Assembly: GCA_949297365.1 (NCBI GenBank)
Contig: CASFSL010000013.1
Location: forward strand, 1-49,731
Length of the DNA stretch: 49,731 bases
Source: an uncultured Bacteroidales bacterium
GTDB lineage: Bacteria > Bacteroidota > Bacteroidia > Bacteroidales > UBA932
Direction: 5' to 3'
Position 1 is the first letter of the stretch. Each line of letters starts with the position of its first letter. A program made the position numbers and the translations under genes. The notes under the pieces are model-generated. The model saw only the letters and a list, made by a program, of their open reading frames with translations, did not search any database and was not told where the DNA came from. Shown in pieces: positions 25,459 to 33,753 of this stretch.

Positions 25459-27117
25459 TTATTCTTCAATCGCCACAGGGACAGTGCCGTCCCAGAGTTC
25501 CAGGGCCTTGGCCAGCTGGGTGTCCTGACGGAGGGCAGACTCGACCCCGCCGCGACGCAGGTAGAACTTCAAGGCTATCTCATCCTCCAGCAGCGGCTTG
25601 ATGCGGGATTTGTTAGCCAGCAGGAATTCTTCCTTAGTCAGGGATATGCGGTCCAGCAGTTCCTCCATCTCCTCGTCCAGACCCTCGAGGTTGTCTCCCA
25701 GGCCCTCGCGCTCTGCCGCCTCCAGTACGCTCTCCATCTCTATCTGCGCCTCCGTCCTGGCATCGAAGTCCTTCTGCGAGGCAAACCTGACAAAGTCATC
25801 ATACTCACTGTCCGTCAGGCGGAACTCTCCGGCCGGAGCGATGCTGTCATGAGCGTTGAAATACCTGATTGCGTAATCACTGAGAACATTGCTGTAAATC
25901 ATAGAGAGGATAGGACGGCTGTACGTATCCGGCTCTACTATGATATCGGGAGTGATACCGCCTCCGTCATAGACCGGACGCCCGCCCTTCGTCCTGAACT
26001 CCTTTTTAAGGGAGTCGGGGACGGTACCCACGCTGCCGTCCTCATTGCGGTGGCTGTAGTCTATGGCCTGAACGCAACGGCCGCTGGGCGTATAATACTT
26101 TGCAGTTGTCACCTTTAGAGAGGTATTGTATCCCACAGGCCTGATAGTCTGCACCAGTCCCTTTCCGTAGGTACGGATACCGGCGACAGCAGCCCTGTCC
26201 ATGTCCTGCAGGGCACCGGCGACTATCTCGGAGGACGACGCCGAACCTGAATTGACCATCACCATCAAAGGCAACATGGTGTCCACCGGAGCAGTCTCGG
26301 TCCTGTACTCAAAATGAGTCTCGGGATGCTTGCCTCTGGCCGAGACCACAAGCGAGCCTTTCGGAACGAACATGGAGACAATGTTTACCGCCTCGTCCAT
26401 GAGTCCGCCCCCGTTGCCGCGAAGGTCAAGTACCAGCCGCTTCATCCTGCCGTCAGCCTTAAGGGCCTCAAGAGCCTTGCGGACATCCTTGGACCCGTCC
26501 TTAGTAAATCCGCCTATCTGGATATAGCCGGTCGAGTCATTGAGGAATCCATAATACACCACGTCCGGAATATGTATCCTCTCACGGGTCAGGGCCACAT
26601 CCACGGTGTCCCCGCCGCGCCCCCTGACCACAGTCATGTTGAGCACCGTACCCGGACGCCCCCTCATCTTACCGCTGCACTGGTCTACAGGCAGGTCCTT
26701 GGTACTCACTCCTTCAATGGCAACGATGGTGTCCCCCGGATTGAGTCCTGCCTTTATGGCAGCCGAACCCTCATACGGCTCCGCGATGATAATATACCCC
26801 TGAGGGGTCTTTTGTATCAAGGCTCCCACTCCGCCGTAACTGGCAGTGGTCAGTATGTCCAGATCCTCCTCATTCTCCTCAGGGATAAAGACCGTATAGG
26901 GATCCAAAGTGGACAACATCGCATCAATACCATTGTGGATAAGCTCGTCCAGCTTCACCGAATCCACGTATTGGGACTCCAAAGTCCTCAGCACCATGGA
27001 CTGTATCTCCAGATATTTCCCGGTATTGAACTCCTCCGACTGCGCGGATACGGAGAAAACAGCCGCAACTGTTACCGCCACGGACATCAACGTCCTCTTA
27101 AAAATGCCTGTAAACAT
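25459..27117 (-). CDS. S41 family carboxy-terminal processing peptidase
   Basis: A 552-residue CtpA/Prc-type protease exported by an N-terminal signal (LMSVAVTVAAVFSVSAQ). An N-terminal helical segment contains TLDPYTVFIPEENEED. The PDZ domain (about residues 85-180) includes GGVGALIQKTPQGYIIIAEP and GLNPGDTIVAIEG. The catalytic core has YIQIGGFTKDG, LVLDLRGNGGGLMDEAV and the nucleophile in NSGSASSSEIVAG. By alignment with Prc, Ser294 is the nucleophile and Lys319 (TYGKGLVQ) the general base, 25 residues apart as in the family. A charged C-terminal helical region (EAAEREGLGDNLEGLDEEME) follows. Such enzymes trim or degrade periplasmic proteins. It is monocistronic, with its own promoter. Confidence 0.95.
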   Translation of the reverse strand: MFTGIFKRTLMSVAVTVAAVFSVSAQSEEFNTGKYLEIQSMVLRTLESQYVDSVKLDELIHNGIDAMLSTLDPYTVFIPEENEEDLDILTTASYGGVGALIQKTPQGYIIIAEPYEGSAAIKAGLNPGDTIVAIEGVSTKDLPVDQCSGKMRGRPGTVLNMTVVRGRGGDTVDVALTRERIHIPDVVYYGFLNDSTGYIQIGGFTKDGSKDVRKALEALKADGRMKRLVLDLRGNGGGLMDEAVNIVSMFVPKGSLVVSARGKHPETHFEYRTETAPVDTMLPLMVMVNSGSASSSEIVAGALQDMDRAAVAGIRTYGKGLVQTIRPVGYNTSLKVTTAKYYTPSGRCVQAIDYSHRNEDGSVGTVPDSLKKEFRTKGGRPVYDGGGITPDIIVEPDTYSRPILSMIYSNVLSDYAIRYFNAHDSIAPAGEFRLTDSEYDDFVRFASQKDFDARTEAQIEMESVLEAAEREGLGDNLEGLDEEMEELLDRISLTKEEFLLANKSRIKPLLEDEIALKFYLRRGGVESALRQDTQLAKALELWDGTVPVAIEE

Positions 27118-27142
27118 TATCTTCTATATTCAATTATCCTGA

Positions 27143-27173
27143 CAAAAATACGAAATCTCTGTTCACAGACAAA
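27143..27173 (-). promoter_or_regulatory. Predicted promoter of the S41 protease gene
   Basis: Minus strand: TTTG (27170-27173), 19-nt spacer, TATTTTTG (27143-27150), a full consensus match, with the ATG 25 nt downstream of the -7. It occupies the gap after the small lipoprotein gene stop. Confidence 0.78.
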
Positions 27174-27187
27174 TTCAATACCAAACT

Positions 27188-27601
27188 TTACATAGGCACG
27201 ATTATTCCCGTCCTGGTCTCATCGTGCCAAAGCCAGCTGCTGCCATTCTCAGACTTGACGCACTCATATATGGAAGTACCCTGGGAAATGGTCGGGAATC
27301 CCTCTGAGACGATGCTGACCTCCACCTCAGTACCTTCTGCCGGCACGGAGGAAATACCGAAAGACACCACCTGGCTCAGATTGTCAGTCTGAATCCTGAA
27401 CGAAGAGCCGTCACTCATCGTTGACAGCTGGTGTTCATACTTATCGTAAACAACCACCGGAGAGCCGTCACAATACATACCCGGAGTGCTCATGCTCAGA
27501 AAAAGTACCTGCTCCGTACCAAGACGGTCCTCCTCTCTGGCACATCCCGCAACCACTGCTGCAAAAACAAGCGAAAAAAGAATGTATGCTGTATTTTTCA
27601 T
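27188..27601 (-). CDS. Small lipoprotein, partner of the M6 protease gene
   Basis: A 137-residue lipoprotein with lipobox VAGC (Cys19) followed by AREEDRLG. The mature part is short and beta-rich (TEQVLFLSMSTPGMYCDGSP, VVSFGISSVPAEGTEVEVSI, GSSWLWHDETRTGIIVPM). No domain recognised. It begins a single nucleotide after the stop of the M6 metalloprotease gene, which strongly suggests co-translation. It could be a chaperone, inhibitor or anchoring partner of the protease, but that is only positional inference. Confidence 0.65.
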   Translation of the reverse strand: MKNTAYILFSLVFAAVVAGCAREEDRLGTEQVLFLSMSTPGMYCDGSPVVVYDKYEHQLSTMSDGSSFRIQTDNLSQVVSFGISSVPAEGTEVEVSIVSEGFPTISQGTSIYECVKSENGSSWLWHDETRTGIIVPM

Positions 27602-27602
27602 A

Positions 27603-30194
27603 TTATTCCACTGTTCTAATGTATTTTACTATAGTTTCTATTCTGTTCCCGTCATCTATTGTCAACTTTATCTCATGCTCAGGAGCCTCAGCAACAAACT
27701 CAACTGTCTCTACCGGAACTCCGTCTACAAACCACCCGACAACAGCCCCGTCAGGAAGATTTGCCGCTTTCAACAGCAATGTTTCTCCCTTCTCGTAGAG
27801 AGAATGCAGAAGAATGACCGGATAAATGGAAGTGCGCTCCAAGGTAGTAAAAGTAACTGAACGGAAACTACCCTCCGCCACGCCGTCCATTTCGGAAACC
27901 TTGACAGTATAAGAAGTATTGCGTTCAAGACCTGCTATATCCAGTTTCTTTACTTCCAGTTCCGCTGCCTTCCAAGTCTCCGGGGACTCAGTCTCATACC
28001 ACTCCACCCTCCATGCAGACGCATCGGAACCAGGCCATGAAATATAGGCGGATGTCTCGTATTCAGCGACATTGACATTGAACGGAGCTACTCCTGACTC
28101 CATCTCTTCCTCCGTATACATTACCAGTTCGCATACGGAAGCTCCTTCGATTATGGACAGAGCTTTCCTTTGCTCAGGATAGTCCGGATGGGTCAATACG
28201 GCGACATGGGAGCCTTTGGGTATCCCCTCCATATATACTATACCGTTTATATCTGCAACTGCAGAACAGCTTCCGTCTTCAGCCGGAACAGCCAGCCTTG
28301 CCTCCGCAAGAGGCTGCCGGGATGAATTGATGACCTTGGCCCGGAATATCTGACGATTCTCTACCTTCAATACATGAGTATCAGTAAAGCCACCGTCCTC
28401 AGTAGTTACCGTGATTGTCGCCTCGCCCGTCCTGACAGCTTTGGCCACGCCTCCCTCATCTATCCGTATCACGGCAGTATCTGAACTGGTCCAGAAGACA
28501 TTCCGGTTATCGGCATTAGCCGGGACAAGCACTGCCTTGAGCTGCACCGTATCATTGACCACCACACTGCCGCGGCCTTCAATATGAACTCCGGTTACCG
28601 GATAACGCTCCGGTGCCGATGTCTCTGCCCGGAATGTTATCACACCGTCTTCCTCACGGATATTGGTCAGCTCAGCATCAATATGAGCTCCGGACCAGGA
28701 AACATTCTCCGGATTGGAGACGGAGGAAAACTCTGTCTTGCCGCTCTGACCAGGGAAGGGCATGTACGGCTGATAACCGTCAGTAGAGCCCGGACGGGCT
28801 GTAATGATACGGCAGCACTGGTGAGACTTAACGTTGTTGGGCGAGTTGAAGAGCCACCTGTCCAAAGCTCCCTGGCCGGCCACATAACGTCCGGAACGGT
28901 CCACGTGCCATATAAGCAGACCGTGCCCACCAAGATACATATCCCACCCGGAAGTATTCTGTCTGTTCTCAAGAATAAAATATTCACCGTCAGTGTCCGT
29001 CGGTATAAAATATGCCTTATTGGATGACTGAATGTCCTGGAGAGTATAGTTTCCTGTATAGACAAGTTCCTCCGGTTCGCACCAACCGACCAACATCCTC
29101 TCCACAGCACTCAGGGACGGCGGAGTACGGCCTTCGTTATTGTAGGAGCCGGTACACATAAGAGACCAGTCCCATACTCCCTCTGTCTCGCCGTTTTCAC
29201 TTCCATCGGTATCATAAAAGTCAGGCCAGCCGAGCACATGTCCGAACTCGTGGCAGAAAGTGCCTATGCCTGCCATCTGAGGAGACCATCCCGCCATATT
29301 GATTTCAGATGTACAGGCATACACCGAGACCGTCTTTCCGTCCAGAACCAGCACTTCTGTCAACTCGGAACGATGCGGCCATATGGTGTTATCTCCGCCT
29401 CCCTCGGCCTCGTTGACTCCGGCATAAAAAACAAACACATTATCCACCAGACCGTCATTGTTGAGGTCATAATCTGCGAAATTGACACCGTACTGCTCAT
29501 CTGCCAGCCGACATGCATCAATTATCATCTCCTCCGCTCTTGTATCCAGACCATAATTGCCGTTCTCCCCATAATAGCCGACTGTATTGGGCAGGACAAC
29601 AGGACCTACTACATCAAACTGAGGGATAAAGCGTCCTCCGGAATTCTGAATATAATAATCTCTGGCGCTGCCTGTGGCCCCATTCTCCGAATATCCCTCC
29701 TGATTGAGCAAACGGTCGAAATCCGCCTGGGCGGAAGAACTGGAGAAATTCTTGTCGCTGAAACCCGCAAGAATAACCAGGGAACGGATATTGCCGGTAG
29801 TAGGGAAGCCGGTGTCCAGACCTATACGGGCCATCATTTTGCCGTGCTGCTTAATTGCCCTGGACTGACGGGCTTTTAATACAAGTGAAACAGGGACACT
29901 CCTGGTTCTGACCGCACATGGTTGCCCGACACGGACTCCGCTGTTCTCAATCTTGTCAGCACCGACTGTGGCATAATAATAAATACCGTCTCTCTGGGTT
30001 ATCAGATAACCGTCAGAGGTTGTGGTATAATGAAAATTCTCATCTCCATGAATCCGTATAGTCAGGGTTGTTCCGTCAGCCTGTGTCACAGTGACTGCTC
30101 CGGGAAACGCCCGGACGGCATAAGCAGGAGAATATGGAGAAAACAGCGCTAATAGAAATAGCGCCAAGGAGATAAAAGTAACTCTATTAGTCAT
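27603..30194 (-). CDS. Secreted M6 family metalloprotease with Ig-like, CarboxypepD-reg-like and FN3 domains
   Basis: From ATG 30194 the protein has 863 residues, starting with signal peptide MTNRVTFISLALFLLALFSP. Residues about 25-90 resemble the prodomain of immune-inhibitor-A-like proteases (VTQADGTTLTIRIHGDE, TTSDGYLITQRDGIYYYATV). The M6 catalytic domain carries the zinc site HEFGHVLGWPD (His315 to Asp325, HExxHxxGxxD), with the preceding DYDLNNDGLVDNVFVFYAG segment. The C-terminal half has a BIG2-like domain (VNDTVQLKAVLVPANADNR, SSDTAVIRIDEGGVAKAV), a carboxypeptidase-regulatory-like domain, and an FN3 domain (AYISWPGSDASAWRVEWYE). It is probably secreted or surface-bound and degrades extracellular protein. 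Upstream ATGs at 30269 and 30227 are possible but spoil the signal peptide. It diverges from the TPR/HTH regulator gene. Confidence 0.9.
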   Translation of the reverse strand: MTNRVTFISLALFLLALFSPYSPAYAVRAFPGAVTVTQADGTTLTIRIHGDENFHYTTTSDGYLITQRDGIYYYATVGADKIENSGVRVGQPCAVRTRSVPVSLVLKARQSRAIKQHGKMMARIGLDTGFPTTGNIRSLVILAGFSDKNFSSSSAQADFDRLLNQEGYSENGATGSARDYYIQNSGGRFIPQFDVVGPVVLPNTVGYYGENGNYGLDTRAEEMIIDACRLADEQYGVNFADYDLNNDGLVDNVFVFYAGVNEAEGGGDNTIWPHRSELTEVLVLDGKTVSVYACTSEINMAGWSPQMAGIGTFCHEFGHVLGWPDFYDTDGSENGETEGVWDWSLMCTGSYNNEGRTPPSLSAVERMLVGWCEPEELVYTGNYTLQDIQSSNKAYFIPTDTDGEYFILENRQNTSGWDMYLGGHGLLIWHVDRSGRYVAGQGALDRWLFNSPNNVKSHQCCRIITARPGSTDGYQPYMPFPGQSGKTEFSSVSNPENVSWSGAHIDAELTNIREEDGVITFRAETSAPERYPVTGVHIEGRGSVVVNDTVQLKAVLVPANADNRNVFWTSSDTAVIRIDEGGVAKAVRTGEATITVTTEDGGFTDTHVLKVENRQIFRAKVINSSRQPLAEARLAVPAEDGSCSAVADINGIVYMEGIPKGSHVAVLTHPDYPEQRKALSIIEGASVCELVMYTEEEMESGVAPFNVNVAEYETSAYISWPGSDASAWRVEWYETESPETWKAAELEVKKLDIAGLERNTSYTVKVSEMDGVAEGSFRSVTFTTLERTSIYPVILLHSLYEKGETLLLKAANLPDGAVVGWFVDGVPVETVEFVAEAPEHEIKLTIDDGNRIETIVKYIRTVE

Positions 30195-30238
30195 ATTCCA
30201 GTAAATTATCACTAAAATACCGGACATCTGCTGCACCG

Positions 30239-30246
30239 CAAATATA
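30239..30246 (-). promoter_or_regulatory. Possible -7 element of the M6 protease operon
   Basis: TATATTTG on the minus strand, 45 nt before ATG 30194. No clear TTTG at the expected distance. It lies only 8 nt from the plus-strand -7-like TATCTTTG at 30255-30262, so the two divergent promoters would be mutually exclusive. Confidence 0.45.
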
Positions 30247-30254
30247 TTATTTAT

Positions 30255-30262
30255 TATCTTTG
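30255..30262 (+). promoter_or_regulatory. Possible -7 element of the TPR/HTH regulator gene
   Basis: TATCTTTG on the plus strand ends 9 nt before the ATG at 30272. If it is used, the transcript would have almost no leader. There is no TTTG at 19-21 nt upstream (CTG at 30231-30233 is the nearest). Confidence 0.4.
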
Positions 30263-30271
30263 TTGACACCT

Positions 30272-32005
30272 ATGACTCGATTTTTTTTCACATTTCTGAT
30301 AACAGTATCCGTGCTTCTTTCTATCTCAGGATGCTCGGACAGAAGTTATAATCCTGAACTTGAGCACATAAGTTCCATAGTCAAATCCTACCCGGACAGT
30401 GCTCTCTCCCTTATCCGGTCATTTGATGCAGAAAAGCTTACCAGTCGCAAGGACAAAGCCTATTACGCAATGGTCTACACCCGCGCCAAGCACAACTGCA
30501 ATTGCCTTACCTACGGAGACTCACTCATGAAAGTTGCCGAACACTGGTATATGAGACACGGCACCAGCAACGAAAAAGCCATGCTTCTGTACTGCATTGG
30601 AAACAGTCTGACAGTCAAGGACAGTTTTCCCCTGGCTTCAGAATACTATTCCAAGGCGGAAATCTACGCAATGGAAAGCGGTGACAACTATACTATAGCG
30701 GCCATCAACTGCGCCCTTGGTTACTCATTCCGCTTCCAAATGGACTATGACGAGGCCATTGAGCATTTCTCCAAAGCCACCTCCATACTGGAAAATATTG
30801 GGGAAAAGCAGCAGGCGTTGATCCCGAAATATCAGAAAGCAGCATTACTGGGTCAACTTGAGGAATACGGGCAGGTGATAGAGATGTGCCGGGAAGCAGC
30901 AGCTACCGCGGCTGAAGTAAATGACACCGCTATGATTCTTAGGTTCAACAGCCTTATGGCAATAGCCACAGCCAGTTACTCCCCGTCCCCTGAAGCCGCA
31001 GATGAAGCCATACGCAGAATGAAAGATACCTGGAAAAGATACAATAATGACTCAATACCCGTATCCCAATACAATGTACTTGGCCTTCTATATTACTATC
31101 AAGGCAACATGCAGGAAGCCAGAAGACTAATGCTCAAGGCACTGGATCACCTTCCCCCCATGGCAACCCGTCTGGGCTGCTACTACACTCTGTCAATGAT
31201 CGCCGAGAACGAGGGCAAATACCGGGAAGCCCTGAAATATGAAAGGCATGTAACAGCCCTGCAGGACACCCTCTTCAGGGAAACAAAAGACTCCATGGTT
31301 CAGGTAGCCGAAAAAAAATACCGCAACGAGCATATACAGGAATCATATAAAATGCTGGCTCTCAAACATAAATACCAGATGTTCATGTTTTTCGCCGCAG
31401 CCGTGGTTCTTATCACCTTGACTGTCTCAGTCGTCATCTTCTACCGTAAGCGGCTTAAAGACTCCCGCAGGAAAATCGATGAGGCTATCTCTTACATAGA
31501 CACTGTCAGCTCTGGCTATGCGGAACTGCAGAACCGGTACAAGGTCCTGCAAGAGGACAACCAGAACCTCAACGAGACCTCGTCAAAAATGCTCAGTATG
31601 CTGTCTACCAGGATGGAAAGCATACAACAACTACTGGAATTGGCATCCCTGTACGAGAGCAGACCGGCAGTATTCTACTCTAAATTCAAGGATCTCATTA
31701 AAGTAAGTCAGTTCAACAACACAGAACTGGAGCAGGAGATCATATCCACCACCAACCTCTCCTATCACAACATTCTGGATGATCTCAAGGCCATGCATCC
31801 GGACCTGTCCCTTCACGAGCTTTGTTATTGCGGTCTGATATGTCTGGGCTTTTCACAGCAGTCCATCCGTGTCCTGTATGACCACACCAACATCAACAGC
31901 ATATACTCTCTCAGAGCCCGGATCCGGGCCAAACTGGGCATATCCAACAGCAACAAGAATCTCGACACGTATTTTAAGGAGCTTATCCGGGAAAAATATC
32001 AGTGA
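30272..32005 (+). CDS. Membrane-spanning TPR regulator with C-terminal LuxR-like HTH
   Basis: 577 residues from ATG 30272. The N-terminus MTRFFFTFLITVSVLLSISGC is a lipoprotein signal with lipobox SISGC. Residues about 30-340 are TPR-like helical pairs (SFPLASEYYSKAEIYAMESG, DYDEAIEHFSKATSILENIG, GNMQEARRLMLKALDHLP, GKYREALKYERHVTALQDTL). One membrane span follows (MFMFFAAAVVLITLTVSVVIFY, about 370-391), then a coiled coil (YAELQNRYKVLQEDNQNLNE). The C-terminal domain, with LSLHELCYCGLICLGFSQQ and SIYSLRARIRAKLGIS, resembles the LuxR/GerE-type helix-turn-helix of Bacteroidota TPR regulators. It immediately precedes the fimbrillin-like operon in the same direction and diverges from the M6 protease gene, so both are likely targets. 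A TTG at 30260 is a poorer start. Confidence 0.8.
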   Translation: MTRFFFTFLITVSVLLSISGCSDRSYNPELEHISSIVKSYPDSALSLIRSFDAEKLTSRKDKAYYAMVYTRAKHNCNCLTYGDSLMKVAEHWYMRHGTSNEKAMLLYCIGNSLTVKDSFPLASEYYSKAEIYAMESGDNYTIAAINCALGYSFRFQMDYDEAIEHFSKATSILENIGEKQQALIPKYQKAALLGQLEEYGQVIEMCREAAATAAEVNDTAMILRFNSLMAIATASYSPSPEAADEAIRRMKDTWKRYNNDSIPVSQYNVLGLLYYYQGNMQEARRLMLKALDHLPPMATRLGCYYTLSMIAENEGKYREALKYERHVTALQDTLFRETKDSMVQVAEKKYRNEHIQESYKMLALKHKYQMFMFFAAAVVLITLTVSVVIFYRKRLKDSRRKIDEAISYIDTVSSGYAELQNRYKVLQEDNQNLNETSSKMLSMLSTRMESIQQLLELASLYESRPAVFYSKFKDLIKVSQFNNTELEQEIISTTNLSYHNILDDLKAMHPDLSLHELCYCGLICLGFSQQSIRVLYDHTNINSIYSLRARIRAKLGISNSNKNLDTYFKELIREKYQ

Positions 32006-32051
32006 TTAGGAAGGTATTAGAAAATTTTTTCGTATCACACTGAAATACAAC

Positions 32052-32105
32052 CACTTAAATTCTTGAGGTATAAGGTAGAGTAAGATGATTTTAAGTGTAT
32101 TTTTG
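32052..32105 (+). promoter_or_regulatory. Predicted promoter of the fimbrillin-like operon with flanking inverted repeat
   Basis: A perfect -7 element TATTTTTG lies at 32098-32105. There is no TTTG or TTG 19-21 nt upstream. Instead an 8-bp inverted repeat CACTTAAA (32052-32059) / TTTAAGTG (32090-32097) occupies the region, and its right arm abuts the -7. This is the layout expected of an activator- or repressor-controlled promoter. The leader to the ATG at 32176 would be about 65 nt. Confidence 0.55.
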
Positions 32106-32117
32106 CAAATGTTTAAA

Positions 32118-32131
32118 CCGGATTGATCCGG
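32118..32131 (+). promoter_or_regulatory. Palindrome CCGGAT-TG-ATCCGG in the fimbrillin operon leader
   Basis: A perfect 6-bp inverted repeat with a 2-nt centre lies about 7-20 nt after the predicted transcription start and 45 nt before the ATG. It could be an operator half-site pair or a small RNA hairpin. No T-run follows, so it is not a terminator. Confidence 0.45.
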
Positions 32132-32175
32132 ACACTGCTGCAACAAAACACTAACATTCATTAACTCTCAACATT

Positions 32176-33747
32176 ATGCTGTTACCTAACCAACAACCTC
32201 TGACATTATTCCGCCGGAGCTACCGTATGGGACTCGTACTCCTATCAACTGCTCTGGCTTCTGTTTCGTGTTCAAAAGAGAACACAGGGCAGTCTGAAGA
32301 AACGGCAGGGAGGCTGGAAATATCTGTCCGGCCGACAACAGTCCAGATGACCAAAGCCTCTGATACGGCATTTGAAGACGGAGATGAATTCGGTCTGACA
32401 GTCGTCCAGTGGCTTGATTCAGAACCCTGCGACCTTTCCCTCATCCGCTACGAGGACAACGTGATGTTCACTGTCGAAGAAGGCAGTGAACCGTATGCCT
32501 GGCCCGCCGCATACTATCCGGACAGGAGTACTCCGTGTTCCTTTTATGCCTATTACCCTTATAATGAGACCGGCTTCCGACGCGGAACCAATATTCTGCC
32601 TGTCCAGGTAGCCACAAATCAGGGTTATGGAATCTCCGGCTCCGACTATATGGTCGCTGTCAAGGACACAGTTTATCCTACGGCAGAAAGCATACCTCTG
32701 GTGTTTGACCATATCCTTGCCAAGATAGTCCTGAATCTTATCGCAGGAGACGGATGCACTACCGCTGACCTTCTGACATCTGACCTCACGCTCAAGTCTT
32801 TCAGCACAGAAGCTGAATACGACATCGTTGAGCAGACTTTCTCCGCCATATCCAGCAGGTCAGACATCATCCCTTCTACGAACTGGGCCGAATCCTCCGA
32901 CCGCATAACGGGTTCATGCGCCATAGTTATACCTCAGAAGTTCCGCGCAGGGGAATCCATGCTATACTGCACCATCAACAACAAGATACTTGCATATAAG
33001 CCCTCGTCCGACATCCTCTTTGAAAGCGGCAGGCAGTACAATTTCGACATCACGGTGACTGTCACTGATCTCGGTCCCTCCATCGCCGTATCCTCCGAGA
33101 TTACCGACTGGCAGGAAGGAGACAAGATTATCGGTGATGCCGTCCAGGACACCCCGGTAAAAGGCACCGTAGAGGACATTGACGGGAACGTCTACGACTA
33201 TGTGGAGATAGGCGGACTGTACTGGACCGCATCCAATATGCGCACCACTAAATACACCGACGGCCGCGACATACCGTATCACTCCGTCGGAACGGATGAC
33301 TGGATGGCCCTGACTACCCCGGCATACTGCTATTTTGAGAATCTGCCCGAAAACAAGGAAACTTTAGGCCTGCTTTACAATTATTATTCTGTGCTTGACG
33401 GAAATATCTGTCCGGAAGGATGGAGACTTCCGACAAAGGACGAACTGTCCATGCTCATAGACGAAGGCAACTACGACTTTGACCCTACGACACTGATGTC
33501 AACGGCATGGGATGACGGAGTCAGCAAGGGAACAAATGAAACAGGTTTCACAGCTCTGCCCAGCGGTATGGCCATGGACGGCTCATACTGGATGTCCGAC
33601 TGCTATCTGTGGTCCTCCTCCATCAATGAACAAGGGACAGACGGAATGATGTACGGATACCTGTACCTGAGTTCGTATCCCTGGACAGACTGGCACATGG
33701 CCAGTGTCGGAATGGGAATCAGATGTGTTAAAGAAACAATCGAATAA
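32176..33747 (+). CDS. Fimbrillin-like lipoprotein with C-terminal FISUMP domain (1 of 5)
   Basis: 523 residues. The signal peptide ends in lipobox ASVSC. The N-terminal half is fimbrillin-like (Mfa-like type): TKASDTAFEDGDEFGLTVVQ, PYAWPAAYYPDRSTPCSFYA, VFDHILAKIVLNLIAGDGC and YNFDITVTVTDLGPS. A linker with ITDWQEGDKI leads to a FISUMP domain (about residues 335-523): GNVYDYVEIGGLYWTASNMR, GLLYNYYSVLDGNICPEGWR, LPTKDELSML, ETGFTALPSGMAMDG and the closing GMGIRCVK. Probably a surface-exposed, possibly polymerising or adhesive protein; ligand unknown. It is the first gene of the operon, and the second starts 6 nt after its stop. The FISUMP core is among the more divergent of the four (YNYYSV for YNWYAV). 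Confidence 0.8.
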   Translation: MLLPNQQPLTLFRRSYRMGLVLLSTALASVSCSKENTGQSEETAGRLEISVRPTTVQMTKASDTAFEDGDEFGLTVVQWLDSEPCDLSLIRYEDNVMFTVEEGSEPYAWPAAYYPDRSTPCSFYAYYPYNETGFRRGTNILPVQVATNQGYGISGSDYMVAVKDTVYPTAESIPLVFDHILAKIVLNLIAGDGCTTADLLTSDLTLKSFSTEAEYDIVEQTFSAISSRSDIIPSTNWAESSDRITGSCAIVIPQKFRAGESMLYCTINNKILAYKPSSDILFESGRQYNFDITVTVTDLGPSIAVSSEITDWQEGDKIIGDAVQDTPVKGTVEDIDGNVYDYVEIGGLYWTASNMRTTKYTDGRDIPYHSVGTDDWMALTTPAYCYFENLPENKETLGLLYNYYSVLDGNICPEGWRLPTKDELSMLIDEGNYDFDPTTLMSTAWDDGVSKGTNETGFTALPSGMAMDGSYWMSDCYLWSSSINEQGTDGMMYGYLYLSSYPWTDWHMASVGMGIRCVKETIE

Positions 33748-33753
33748 TCATCA

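Noticed and set aside
25271-25528. 85-codon plus-strand frame between the S41 gene and the small exported protein gene
   Set aside because: No promoter, overlaps the S41 coding region antisense, and resembles nothing known.
27603-30194. Calling the M6 protease a gingipain-like pilin-processing enzyme
   Set aside because: Its active site is a zinc HExxH, not a C25 cysteine protease, so trypsin-like processing after Arg is not expected.
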